Source: Verrucomicrobiota bacterium (lineage in GTDB: Bacteria; Verrucomicrobiota; Verrucomicrobiia; Methylacidiphilales; Verrucolacustridaceae). From it: 12,811 nucleotides of DNA. Below are positions 1 through 7,282 of this stretch, in pieces. The position numbers were made by a program, and so were the translations under genes. Under the pieces are notes generated by a model. The model worked only from the letters and a program-made list of their open reading frames with translations. It made no database searches and had not been told where the DNA came from. Location: NCBI GenBank assembly GCA_010024525.1, contig RGGS01000014.1, positions 1 through 12,811 on the forward strand. Direction: 5' to 3'. Numbering within the stretch: the first letter of the stretch is position 1; every line of letters starts with the position of its first letter.

Positions 1-1
1 C

Positions 2-988
2 CGCTTCGTGAAATCCACGTGGGTGGGATGGCTCGGAAACGGCTTGCAGATTTTGGCCCAAAACTTCTCCCCGCCCGTTCTTCCGGAAGCCCGTGCGTTG
101 GAGCAATCCCTGGTTGAGTATCTTCCCCACAAGCTCCTCGTTTCGCTGCGGGAAAATTTTGAGTCAGCCTTTCGATTGGGATTGGGTGAGCTGCCCACAG
201 AAGGCAGTGGCTTGGGCTTAGGAGTGTCCCTGTGCCTTCTCTATGCAGCTTTGCAGGGCGGCTTTTATTCCGCCTTTTACCGTCTCCGCGTTTCAGGACC
301 CCCGAGGCTGATCTTGTGGCTCGGCCCTCTGGCTCTCTTATGGTTTTTGAGCAAGTCCGCCCTCGCGGGAGTTTCCCGCGTGATCCTGCCATACTTTCCC
401 TTGGCGACGTCGCCCATCATGGCCCGAGCGGGAGGAGATCAGTTGCGGCAAAGCAGAATTTTTAAGGGGTTGGTTATTTTTTCATTTCTCAGCGCCTTGG
501 GAGCCGTGATCCTCGATCCATCCAAGCCTCTTTGGCCGGCCACGAAAAGTCTGGCTAGCCCAAGTGCTTATCCTTCCTGGGAAAAAATCCGGCTGCGCGC
601 GTACACAGTTTATAAAAATTACGGCCAGCGGGCAGAGGTCTATCGGCCTGCCCGAGCCCTGCTTCCTGCGGGCACTATGCGCTTGGGGTTTTTTAACGGC
701 ACGGATGACCCGGTCGCCAGCCTGTGGAAACCCTACGGAACCCTGCAGGTAGAGGAGGTCACCTCTTCAGAGAGCTTGGCCGACCTTCAAAGACGGAAAC
801 TATCTTTGATTTTGGCGGGAGAGAGGGGAATTCGAGAGCGCCGCGGCCAAACCCTTGAGGAATGGCAAAGCTCGCTGGGTGCCATCCAAATCGGGAAGGT
901 GACGTTGCAGCCTGCGGTTCAGCGGGGAAACGAGATTTGGGTTCTCCTTGCCATTCCCTTGGGTCCTGACGATGTTGAGCTGCGATGA
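2..988 (+). CDS. GT-C-like membrane glycosyltransferase, C-terminal part (5' end cut by window)
   Basis: The frame is open to the left edge, so the true start lies outside; a GTG at position 8 is available but has no support as a start. Counting from that GTG, hydrophobic membrane segments lie near residues 69-93, 101-120 and 151-169. Between them is an R-x4-P-x2-P-type loop (SRVILPYFPL, 123-132), which resembles the loop of dolichyl-phosphate-mannose/ArnT-like GT-C transferases. The last 130 residues form a soluble domain (GFFNGTDDPVASLWKPYG, 227-244) of a kind I associate with large GT39-like membrane proteins. Known for the family: GT-C enzymes use polyprenyl-phosphate sugars on the outer face of the membrane. 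It overlaps the next gene by ATGA (985-988), so the two are probably co-translated, and that gene looks like a maker of such a donor. Most of the catalytic N-terminal part is not visible, so the function is inferred. Confidence 0.62.
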   Translation, partial: RFVKSTWVGWLGNGLQILAQNFSPPVLPEARALEQSLVEYLPHKLLVSLRENFESAFRLGLGELPTEGSGLGLGVSLCLLYAALQGGFYSAFYRLRVSGPPRLILWLGPLALLWFLSKSALAGVSRVILPYFPLATSPIMARAGGDQLRQSRIFKGLVIFSFLSALGAVILDPSKPLWPATKSLASPSAYPSWEKIRLRAYTVYKNYGQRAEVYRPARALLPAGTMRLGFFNGTDDPVASLWKPYGTLQVEEVTSSESLADLQRRKLSLILAGERGIRERRGQTLEEWQSSLGAIQIGKVTLQPAVQRGNEIWVLLAIPLGPDDVELR

Positions 989-2157
989 GCCTAGGGGAGC
1001 CACAGTTAACGATCCTGATGCCTTGCCTCAACGAGGCCGAGACGTTGGCCGATTGCATCCGCAAGGCTCAAACCTCCCTTCTTTCCCTGGGCATTTCCGG
1101 CGAGGTCTTAATCGCCGATAACGGCAGCAGGGATGGCTCCCAGGAGATTGCCGAAAAACTTGGGGCGCGAGTAGTTCCTGTGGTTGAGAAAGGCTACGGC
1201 CAAGCCCTGCGGGGCGGCGTGGCCGCTGCCCGGGGTCACTGGATCATTATGGGGGATGCGGATGACTCCTATGATTTTTCCTCCCTCGGTCCCTTTGTGG
1301 AAAAGTTGCGGGCTGGCGATGATCTGGTCATGGGCTGCCGAATGCCTTGGGGTGGAGGAACCGTTCTCCCGGGAGCGATGCCTTGGAAGCATCGCTGGAT
1401 CGGCAATCCGGTTTTGAGTTTCATCGGCCGCCTTTTCTTTCGCTGCCCCGTGACAGACTTTCACTGTGGTCTCCGTGGATTTCGAAAAGATGCCTTTGAA
1501 AAGATGGATATGAGAACCACCGGCATGGAATTCGCCTCGGAAATGGTGATCAAGGCGACCCTTAAGGGGCTGAAGATCAGCGAGGTGCCCATCACGCTTC
1601 ATCCGGACGGCCGCTCCCGACCACCCCACCTGCGTAGTTGGCGCGATGGCTGGAGGCATCTGCGGTTTATGATGCTTTTTTGCCCTCGCTGGCTTTTTCT
1701 GATTCCCGGCATGGTGTTGGCGGGGGCCGGGGGAATATTGCTCTTCCTCCTGGCGTTTGGTCCGATGTTTCTCGGCCGAGTTCGGCTCGATATCAACTCC
1801 ATGTTGGTTGCCGCCATGATGCTGTTGATCGGTTTTCAACTCTTATATTCCGCGGTTTTTCTTCGCATCTACGGCTTCACCCAAGGATTTCTGCCCGATC
1901 AGCCGGATCTTCGGCACTTGTTGCGCAAAATTACTTTGGAAAAAGGAGTGATAGCGGGGCTTTTGGTCGGGGCGGCCGGGTTTTTTCTGCTCCTCTCTGC
2001 CTTTGGTTCCTGGATGAAAACCGGCTTTGGTACCCTGGATCCTGTGGCCAGCGCGCGGCAGGTGGTCCCTGCGGTGACCCTGCTGGCTCTGGGGGTTCAG
2101 GTGGTGTTCGGAAGCTTCTTCCTCAGCTCTCTGGGAATTAATCGCCCCGTGGATTAA
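985..2157 (+). CDS. family 2 glycosyltransferase, polyprenyl-phosphate sugar synthase type (DPM-like)
   Basis: The protein has 390 residues. An N-terminal GT-A domain begins with LTILMPCLNEAETL (8-21), followed by an IADNGSRDGS nucleotide-binding loop (43-52) and the metal-binding motif MGDADDSYDF (89-98). A conserved GLRGFRKDAF stretch (162-171) follows, and TTGMEFASEM (178-187) fits the acceptor region of this family. The C-terminal third holds about four membrane segments, near 236-260, 272-293, 320-341 and 357-382. Known for the family: such enzymes transfer a sugar from a nucleotide sugar to polyprenyl phosphate on the cytoplasmic face. The start overlaps the stop of the preceding GT-C-like gene (ATGA), which suggests translational coupling and a donor-maker/donor-user pair. 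The stop lies in the palindrome TTAA shared with the opposite-strand SDR gene, so no room is left for a terminator between them. The exact sugar cannot be read from sequence. Confidence 0.9.
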   Translation: MSLGEPQLTILMPCLNEAETLADCIRKAQTSLLSLGISGEVLIADNGSRDGSQEIAEKLGARVVPVVEKGYGQALRGGVAAARGHWIIMGDADDSYDFSSLGPFVEKLRAGDDLVMGCRMPWGGGTVLPGAMPWKHRWIGNPVLSFIGRLFFRCPVTDFHCGLRGFRKDAFEKMDMRTTGMEFASEMVIKATLKGLKISEVPITLHPDGRSRPPHLRSWRDGWRHLRFMMLFCPRWLFLIPGMVLAGAGGILLFLLAFGPMFLGRVRLDINSMLVAAMMLLIGFQLLYSAVFLRIYGFTQGFLPDQPDLRHLLRKITLEKGVIAGLLVGAAGFFLLLSAFGSWMKTGFGTLDPVASARQVVPAVTLLALGVQVVFGSFFLSSLGINRPVD

Positions 2158-2990
2158 GCCCCCGGCCACTCCCGCATAGGAATCCGACGGGAGAAGACAG
2201 GGTTTGGATCCTGATGAAGCAGGCTGATCAAGCTGTCGCTTTTAAAGGGAACGGGCAGGTGGAGAAACTCCGCAAGGCGCAATCCCGATAAGACGGGCCA
2301 CACGGGTAGAGGGAGAAAACGCGGATTTTTACTCTGAAGACGGGCGAGGGTTTCCAGAATTTCGCGGAATGAAAAAAGTTGGGGAAACGCGGTGACGATA
2401 GCCTCGGCGGGAGGGGGATCTTCGCCACGACAAAATGTTTCCAGACCCGCGGCAAGATCCTCAGCATGGCTAAAGGCAAGCTTCTGCCGGCCACCCCCAA
2501 AGAGCGGCAACACCGGCAATCTCCCGACCATTCGGCTCAACCGCTGATACATGCCCCTGGGTTCGGAGGACCACAACAACCCGGGCCGCACACAAAAGAT
2601 TCCCCGCGAGAGGCAAAACCGCTCCACCTCCAGCTTAAGATTCCCGTACATGGAGACGCACCCCGGAAATGCACTCATGGTCGAAATAAAAACGAGCCGA
2701 GAAACTTTGGCCGCTTGCGCCGCCATGAAAAGTTTTTGGGCGCCAAGGCTATTGATTTCACGGGCTTCTGACCACTGGGTCAGCTGAAAATCATGCGCAC
2801 AGTGAATCAGTGCTTCCACCCCATCCAAGGAAGAAGCGGGGACGTCCTCTCCCAAAACAAACCGGTACCCGTGGACCCCGGCCCCTGACCGAGTCCACGA
2901 CTGGGTTTCCCAATTCCGAGCTTGAAAGACCCTCATAAAGACAGAGCCCAAAAAGCCACCCGCCCCGGTGATAATCACTTTCGGCTTCAT
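2154..2990 (-). CDS. NAD(P)-dependent epimerase/dehydratase, atypical/extended SDR family
   Basis: The product is 278 residues. The N-terminal Rossmann motif TGAGGFLG (8-15) binds NAD(P). LIHCAHD (61-67) follows at the position of the usual NNAG-type strand. FISTMSAFPG (101-110) supplies the catalytic Ser/Thr, and YGNLK (115-119) is the YxxxK active-site pair. RPGLLW (135-140) fits the substrate-side loop of the family. The open frame continues upstream to 3254, but that stretch lies antisense-free within the GMC gene in another frame; ATG 2990 places the Rossmann motif at the normal distance and overlaps the GMC stop by ATGA. A GGAGGT sits about 15 bases upstream (3006-3011), further than usual, which fits coupling. 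Its place next to glycosyltransferases suggests sugar-nucleotide or lipid-linked sugar modification, such as epimerisation or keto reduction. Pairing with an oxidoreductase hints at an oxidation/reduction epimerisation, but that is inference. It lacks features that would name a specific enzyme. Confidence 0.85.
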   Translation of the reverse strand: MKPKVIITGAGGFLGSVFMRVFQARNWETQSWTRSGAGVHGYRFVLGEDVPASSLDGVEALIHCAHDFQLTQWSEAREINSLGAQKLFMAAQAAKVSRLVFISTMSAFPGCVSMYGNLKLEVERFCLSRGIFCVRPGLLWSSEPRGMYQRLSRMVGRLPVLPLFGGGRQKLAFSHAEDLAAGLETFCRGEDPPPAEAIVTAFPQLFSFREILETLARLQSKNPRFLPLPVWPVLSGLRLAEFLHLPVPFKSDSLISLLHQDPNPVFSRRIPMREWPGA

Positions 2991-4621
2991 CGCCGCATGA
3001 GGCCGACCTCCGCGGCGATTCGGTGGGCGTTGGCCATGGCCGTCAGCGTAATGGTCGTCGCCGGGATGGACGGAAAAATACTGGAATCCACCACGTGCAC
3101 CCTTCGAAGCCCGAAGGGCCTTCCCAAAAGATCCGAGGCGGCCTCTCTTCCTTGGATCGAGGCCCGCATGGGCAGGCTTCCGCCGCTGTGGAAACCCCTG
3201 CCCGGTGCTCCCATTTGCAGCATGGGCCAAATGGGCAGAAATCCCGTCTGCCAAGCGTGGCGGCTGAGCTTGGCAAGAACCGACCGAATCACCCTGCGGG
3301 ATCGTGGATTGGGTCGAGCGAACAGGGAAATTTTTCTGGTCCCCTGCATGTCGGAATCCAACGACATTTCCATCGTGCCAGAGTCATCGGAATGAAGATA
3401 TCCCTGCAAAAAGGCTAGCCGTCCTTCCGCCCTCTCCATTAGAAATCCCAGAGAGTGCCGCAGGGGGCCGAGCTTCTGCTCCATCAGGCGATGAATCATA
3501 TCGTTATAAGTATAGATCTGCAGATGGATGAGTCGGGAACTGATTGCCCCGGGAAGAATTTCCAAAAAAAGCTGTGCCAAGGTGTGTAGTGGCTCGCTTC
3601 TCGCGTTTCGGACGGAATCGAGAAGAAAAAGAGGAGCGGTAAAATATTGGCTGTCGAGAAATTGGGCGGATTTTTTGGGGCTGGTCGAGGACCCCAGCAC
3701 CAAAGCCGTCGAGGCAAGGGTGCCCGCCGCCAGAAAAAGCCTTTCCGTTTCACTCCGCCAAGCTTGCCCATCCTTCAGATTCTTGCCCCAAACCTCGACC
3801 CGATCCGGCCTTTCGTGAAATCCCTGCACTTCGATCCCATGCTGATAGCGGATTTTTCGGTCCCCTGCCCACTTCAGGATCGATTTTCGCGATGAATAAA
3901 TCAGGTCGTAAGGGCAACCATACATACACATTCCGCATAGGACGCAGCTTTGCGCATGGGAGGGGGGATAGGCCGGGTGATAGGAGAGCCGATTGACCGA
4001 GTCGTTTTTTTCTCCGGCCCTGACCATTAGGCGGCTACGCCCCCAGCGAAATCCCGCTTGCGCTAGATTTTTCCGGTGACTTTCCATCCTTTCCCGCACA
4101 TTTTTGGCCTGATTCGATTCCCCCAAGGCATCCGGCTCCGGGTGGTACAGCGGAAACATTTGTTCCAAGGAATCCCGAACCCCCGCCAATCCCGTCTCCC
4201 CAAGAATGGCCTGATAATGAGAAGCCCAAATGCTGGCAGGAAAAGGCCATTCCCCGATTTCCCTTTCCCAATAAGGAAGAATACTGGCACCCCAAACTGT
4301 GCTCAAACCGCCGAAAGCAAGCGAGGGCTGATACGCGGCATGCATATTCCGGAAGGGCCCGTCGGGATCCGAGCGGTACGCTACCCTGGAGCCAAAATAA
4401 AGTTTGGCTGCAACTCCGGCCGTTGTGGGGGTCATGGTGGAGCGCAACCAATCCACATCCTTCTGAGCCCAGGCCCCTGAATCCACCCGGCCCATGGATG
4501 CGGCCCGCTCCGCTAGGGGCGATTCCAGCTGTTCCCCCGAATCAACCACCAAAGAGCCCGGCAAAGCCTGAGCCGCGGCCGCCGCCGCCGGTCCCGATCC
4601 AAGAATTAGGTATTTCTCCAT
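2987..4621 (-). CDS. GMC-family flavoprotein oxidoreductase with ferredoxin-like four-Cys motif
   Basis: The protein has 544 residues, a usual GMC length, and no signal peptide. It opens with the FAD-binding dinucleotide fold (LILGSGPAAAAAA, 5-17; acidic end of strand two at VVDSGE, 25-30). GGLSTVWGA (104-112) matches the FAD-contact loop, and LAAGTLAST (297-305) the GMC internal motif. GFHSGGSLPM (476-485) carries the likely catalytic His478. The C-terminal signature runs from VVDSSIFPSIP (510-520) to the Thr-Ile-Thr-Leu segment. Residues 226-237 read CVLCGMCMYGCP, a Cx2Cx2Cx3CP arrangement like a [4Fe-4S] ferredoxin site. Known for the family: GMC enzymes oxidise alcohols or sugars with FAD. 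Inferred: oxidation of a sugar or lipid-linked intermediate, with electrons possibly leaving through the cluster. The gene leads a minus-strand pair with the SDR gene. A GGGGGG run about 10 bases upstream of the ATG can serve as its ribosome binding site. The substrate is unknown. Confidence 0.88.
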   Translation of the reverse strand: MEKYLILGSGPAAAAAAQALPGSLVVDSGEQLESPLAERAASMGRVDSGAWAQKDVDWLRSTMTPTTAGVAAKLYFGSRVAYRSDPDGPFRNMHAAYQPSLAFGGLSTVWGASILPYWEREIGEWPFPASIWASHYQAILGETGLAGVRDSLEQMFPLYHPEPDALGESNQAKNVRERMESHRKNLAQAGFRWGRSRLMVRAGEKNDSVNRLSYHPAYPPSHAQSCVLCGMCMYGCPYDLIYSSRKSILKWAGDRKIRYQHGIEVQGFHERPDRVEVWGKNLKDGQAWRSETERLFLAAGTLASTALVLGSSTSPKKSAQFLDSQYFTAPLFLLDSVRNARSEPLHTLAQLFLEILPGAISSRLIHLQIYTYNDMIHRLMEQKLGPLRHSLGFLMERAEGRLAFLQGYLHSDDSGTMEMSLDSDMQGTRKISLFARPNPRSRRVIRSVLAKLSRHAWQTGFLPIWPMLQMGAPGRGFHSGGSLPMRASIQGREAASDLLGRPFGLRRVHVVDSSIFPSIPATTITLTAMANAHRIAAEVGLMRR

Positions 4622-4856
4622 TTTAGAATAGACCCCCCATCACTTCATTTTTTCCCCGCGTAAATCATGCCACCACCGAAACCAGATATCTCCTTGGTCG
4701 GTTGGGTCAGCATGGGGTAAAGCCGCTTTTTGCCACCAAGTAGAGGTATGGCACGTTCTCCACGGGGAGAGCCACCCTATTTTTGCCGTTAAAGCCCCGT
4801 CTTTTGTCTTTCTCCATTTGGATTCTTTTCTCCGATCTGCGTGTTAGCATTCCTCA
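4622..4856. promoter_or_regulatory. divergent intergenic region, probable promoters for both flanking operons
   Basis: These 235 bases lie between the start of the minus-strand GMC gene and the start of the plus-strand FkbM gene. Since both genes begin here, promoters for both directions are expected (inference). A small inverted repeat TCTCC-ACGG-GGAGA is at 4757-4770, and the stretch from 4800 to 4835 is pyrimidine-rich. I could not identify a convincing -35/-10 pair in either direction, nor a recognised operator or riboswitch. Confidence 0.4.
4632..4637 (-). promoter_or_regulatory. probable ribosome binding site of the GMC oxidoreductase
   Basis: On the minus strand a run of six G sits about 10 bases before the ATG at 4621. 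It is purine-rich enough to pair with the 16S 3' end, though not a classical GGAGG. It supports the ATG as the start, which also places the FAD motif at residue 5 as expected. Confidence 0.45.
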
Positions 4857-5666
4857 ATGACCTCTCTCTTCCAGAGGCTATGGCAAGCCTCACCCTCCTC
4901 GTTGAACCGCGCACTTCTCCGTCGAATCCGACGGCTCTCCGCCCGCCGAGAGTGGAGGACCGTGACCCAGGGACCTTTGACGGGTGTCGAGTTGTGCTTT
5001 GAGGGAGATTCAGAGGAGATTGCCCGACAAATGGTCGCCGGGGAACATGATCGGTTTTTTTACGAGGACCCCAAAGTTAAGCAAGCCCTGCCGCACTCTT
5101 TATGTTGGGACGTGGGCGCACATTTCGGCTATCACTCCCTGACCTTTGCCTCGCTGGGCGCCACAGTAGTCGCCTTTGAGCCTCACCCTCAAAATGCGGC
5201 GCGCTTCAGGCTAAACCTGGGTCGAAACCCGTCTTTGGCGGGTCGAATCCGCCTGAGGACAGAGGCGCTTTCGAATCATGACGATGTAGCGGAATTTATC
5301 CTGAGCGATGATTTAACGGGACCGAGCAGTGGCAGTCATTTGGCTGACGCCACCAAGCCCCTCAGCAGGGTTGTTTACCGAAACTTCCAGCGTGCACGGG
5401 TCAACACCCGCCGGGCCGACTCGCTGATTGCGGAGGGGGAAGAGTCTCCCAGCGTGATCAAAATAGACATTGAGGGTGCAGAATTACTCATGTTGCAGGG
5501 TGCCCGGGAGTTGCTGCGGAGAAAAAAGCCGCTTTTGCTACTTGAGGTCCATCATATCCATCTCATGTTTCACCTCCGCCCCTTTCTGGAGGAATTTCAA
5601 TACAATCTACACCTGGTCGAGGGGGCGGACGACTGCGCCTCCCGTTGCTTTGTGATTGCGACCTAG
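4857..5666 (+). CDS. FkbM-family SAM-dependent methyltransferase
   Basis: The protein has 269 residues, near the usual FkbM length. Residues 84-94 (WDVGAHFGYHS) form SAM-binding motif I, and VVAFEPHPQN (104-113) is the acidic strand-two motif with its typical E-P-x-P ending. VIKIDIEGAE (200-209) is the hallmark FkbM motif, and the LLLLEVH strand follows at 226-232. Residues 1-35 are basic and hydrophobic and could lie against the membrane. Known for the family: FkbM-type enzymes O-methylate sugars or polyketides, and they are frequent in polysaccharide loci. Inferred role: O-methylation of a glycan residue. It is the first plus-strand gene after the divergent intergenic region. No clear Shine-Dalgarno is seen before the ATG, which follows a pyrimidine-rich leader. 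The stop codon lies inside a tandem CCTAGTTC duplication. Confidence 0.88.
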   Translation: MTSLFQRLWQASPSSLNRALLRRIRRLSARREWRTVTQGPLTGVELCFEGDSEEIARQMVAGEHDRFFYEDPKVKQALPHSLCWDVGAHFGYHSLTFASLGATVVAFEPHPQNAARFRLNLGRNPSLAGRIRLRTEALSNHDDVAEFILSDDLTGPSSGSHLADATKPLSRVVYRNFQRARVNTRRADSLIAEGEESPSVIKIDIEGAELLMLQGARELLRRKKPLLLLEVHHIHLMFHLRPFLEEFQYNLHLVEGADDCASRCFVIAT

Positions 5667-5677
5667 TTCCCTAGTTC
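5662..5677 (+). repeat. tandem duplication of an 8-base unit across the FkbM stop codon
   Basis: CCTAGTTC occurs twice back to back (5662-5669 and 5670-5677). The first copy contains the TAG stop of the FkbM gene. It is likely a slippage product with no evident function. Confidence 0.6.
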
Positions 5678-5827
5678 TTATCGTCGCGCGATTGGATGTG
5701 GTTGGGGGCGACTGACGACACGGATTTTTTAGGCGCAAGCCTGCCAAATCTAAATCTGCACAACCCACTCCAAAGGAATTCGCAGTTTAATCATGGCACC
5801 CCGGAATTGAAGGGATAGAATTAAGCC
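5667..5827. other. intergenic spacer between FkbM and flippase genes
   Basis: These 161 bases hold no recognisable gene. They contain a run of six T (about 5725-5731) next to a small AGGC-GCAA-GCCT stem-loop. The T run is on the 5' side of the stem, so this is not a normal rho-independent terminator for the plus strand. A secondary promoter for the downstream genes is possible, but I cannot point to one. Confidence 0.4.
5811..5815 (+). promoter_or_regulatory. probable ribosome binding site of the flippase gene
   Basis: AGGGA lies 12 bases before the GTG start at 5828. An in-frame TAA at 5822-5824 rules out any earlier start, so this GTG is the first possible one and gives the short N-terminus usual for Wzx proteins. 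Confidence 0.5.
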
Positions 5828-7279
5828 GTGAAGTTGGAGCACGCGACTGCTTGGAGCCTGTTGCCGATCCTGACCCTTTCCATCCTGAGCGTGGCAACCG
5901 TTCCGATTTACTATCATTCCTTGGGCTCAGACTACTACGCTCTTTGGTTTGCCATCCAGACCATGACTGGAACTTTTGGATTTATGGATTTAGGCCTTGG
6001 AGTGGCCACCGGACGATATGTTGGCGTGGCCTTGGGACGAGGGGATTTTTCCGCGGCAAGGGAAACCTGGGCATCCGGCAATCTTTTTAATCTTTTTCTA
6101 CTTGCCGTCATGGCGGCCATTTTTGCCAGTTTTGGTTCTTGGTGGGGACCGCGCTGGTTCTCTTTCCCCTCCACCGAAAGGCCCCTTTTTGTGCAGTGCG
6201 TCTGGTGGAGCGCTGGGTCGCTTTTTTTGAATTATTACGGTCAGGGGTGGCAGGTTCTTCTGCAGGCTCATTTGGAATTCCGGTGGTTAGCCCTTAGCCG
6301 GACCCTGTTCTCTTTGATGACCGGATTGGGGATGGCTTGGTGTGCTTGGGCCTTTCGATCCCCCCTACCCTGCATCATGTTAGGAACCACCATCGCAGCA
6401 CTGCAACTGGGCGCCATGGTTCATCGAGCCAAGTCCAAGCATCAAATGGGTTTCTTTTTCACGCTGGCTCGTTGGACCCGCCTAAAAGAAATGCGGTCCT
6501 ATACGGCCAAAACATTTTGTTCCCTCTTAAGCGGAGCAGCCCTGGGCTCCCTGGATCGCTGGCTCTTGGGCCGGATCGCCGCCTCAGATGCATTTGTCGC
6601 TTATAATATCGGCTCCAATCTGGCGGCGCGCGTGCAAGGCCTCAGTGTCGCGGCCATGGGACCCATTTTTCACGGCAGCACCCGGGGGGTTGGTCAGGGC
6701 GACCGCGCCCAACTCGCGGATATTTACCTACAATCCCTGCGGATGATGGCCCCCGTTTATTTGGCGGGAGCCCTTTGGGCCACAGCTTGGCAATGGCCGT
6801 GGCTGCAGGTATGGCTGGGGCCGGAGGCGGCGATGCGGGTCGCACCTGTTCTGCCATATCTTCTTTGGGCTGCTGCCTGGTCCGCTCTGATGAATATATC
6901 AGGCGCACAACTTGGACCCCTTAACTTGGTGGGCTTTGGCACATGGGTCCAATCTTGCTCCTGGCTCTTGAGCGGTTTTTTGTTGTGGATCGGTTGGCGC
7001 ATGGATGGATTGGCGGGAGCCGGTGCCGGCCTCATGTTGGGCAGAGTCTTGCTGTTCTTTCAGGATCGTCGGGTCCGCCGGCAGCTTGGAGTTTGTCTTC
7101 CAGATGGGGCTTTCCTAAGCCGGATTTTACTTTTTCCTGGCGCCACGCTTCTGTTTTGGCTGCCCGCTTCCCTCTTCTCTCTTCCCCTGAAAGCTCAATT
7201 GGGCCTGAGCCTTGGCCATGGACTGTTCTTTGGCTGGCTGATCCTGCGTTTGCGGAGACCCTTCGGCAAAAAGGGATAA
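5828..7279 (+). CDS. Wzx-type polysaccharide flippase (MOP/MATE superfamily)
   Basis: The 483-residue protein is strongly hydrophobic, with about twelve likely membrane segments, the usual size for Wzx/PST transporters. The N-terminal signature reads PIYYHSLGSDYYALW (26-40) followed by FGFMDLGLGVATGRYV (50-65), close to the family's P-x-LG-x-x-x-YGLW and LDLGLG-x-x-x-x-R pattern. SLDRWLLGRI (241-250) matches the conserved D-R-x-x-x-G segment at the start of the second half. Known for the family: these proteins flip undecaprenyl-pyrophosphate-linked oligosaccharides across the inner membrane. The start is a GTG, fixed by an in-frame stop four bases upstream. The next gene follows three bases after the stop, so both are in one transcript. 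Cytoplasmic loops are rich in Arg and Lys, in line with the positive-inside rule. The glycan carried cannot be predicted. Confidence 0.87.
   Translation: MKLEHATAWSLLPILTLSILSVATVPIYYHSLGSDYYALWFAIQTMTGTFGFMDLGLGVATGRYVGVALGRGDFSAARETWASGNLFNLFLLAVMAAIFASFGSWWGPRWFSFPSTERPLFVQCVWWSAGSLFLNYYGQGWQVLLQAHLEFRWLALSRTLFSLMTGLGMAWCAWAFRSPLPCIMLGTTIAALQLGAMVHRAKSKHQMGFFFTLARWTRLKEMRSYTAKTFCSLLSGAALGSLDRWLLGRIAASDAFVAYNIGSNLAARVQGLSVAAMGPIFHGSTRGVGQGDRAQLADIYLQSLRMMAPVYLAGALWATAWQWPWLQVWLGPEAAMRVAPVLPYLLWAAAWSALMNISGAQLGPLNLVGFGTWVQSCSWLLSGFLLWIGWRMDGLAGAGAGLMLGRVLLFFQDRRVRRQLGVCLPDGAFLSRILLFPGATLLFWLPASLFSLPLKAQLGLSLGHGLFFGWLILRLRRPFGKKG
7271..7276 (+). promoter_or_regulatory. ribosome binding site of the GT4 gene, inside the end of the flippase gene
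   Basis: AAGGGA overlaps the last codons of the flippase gene and lies 6 bases before the GTG start at 7283. It supports the GTG as start and a tight operon link. Confidence 0.6.
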
Positions 7280-7282
7280 CCG

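Noticed and set aside
1108..1839. 243-codon open frame antisense to the GT2 gene
   Set aside because: It lies wholly opposite a well-supported gene, its composition is rich in His, Gln and Pro with no known motif, and such frames are common in GC-rich DNA.
1638..2141. 167-codon plus-strand frame inside the GT2 gene
   Set aside because: It is an out-of-frame shadow of the membrane region of the GT2 protein and shows no motif.
2991..3254. Upstream extension of the SDR frame by 88 codons
   Set aside because: It overlaps the conserved C-terminal GMC signature on the same strand in another frame, and the Rossmann motif falls at residue 8 only when the start is 2990.
4693..4740. CTTGGT and ACCAAG as an inverted operator in the divergent region
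   Set aside because: Six-base matches 36 bases apart are expected by chance in a region of this size.
5725..5744. T run plus AGGC-GCAA-GCCT stem as a terminator after the FkbM gene
   Set aside because: The T run lies before the stem on the plus strand, and on the minus strand the stem would be followed by A, so neither orientation gives a rho-independent terminator.
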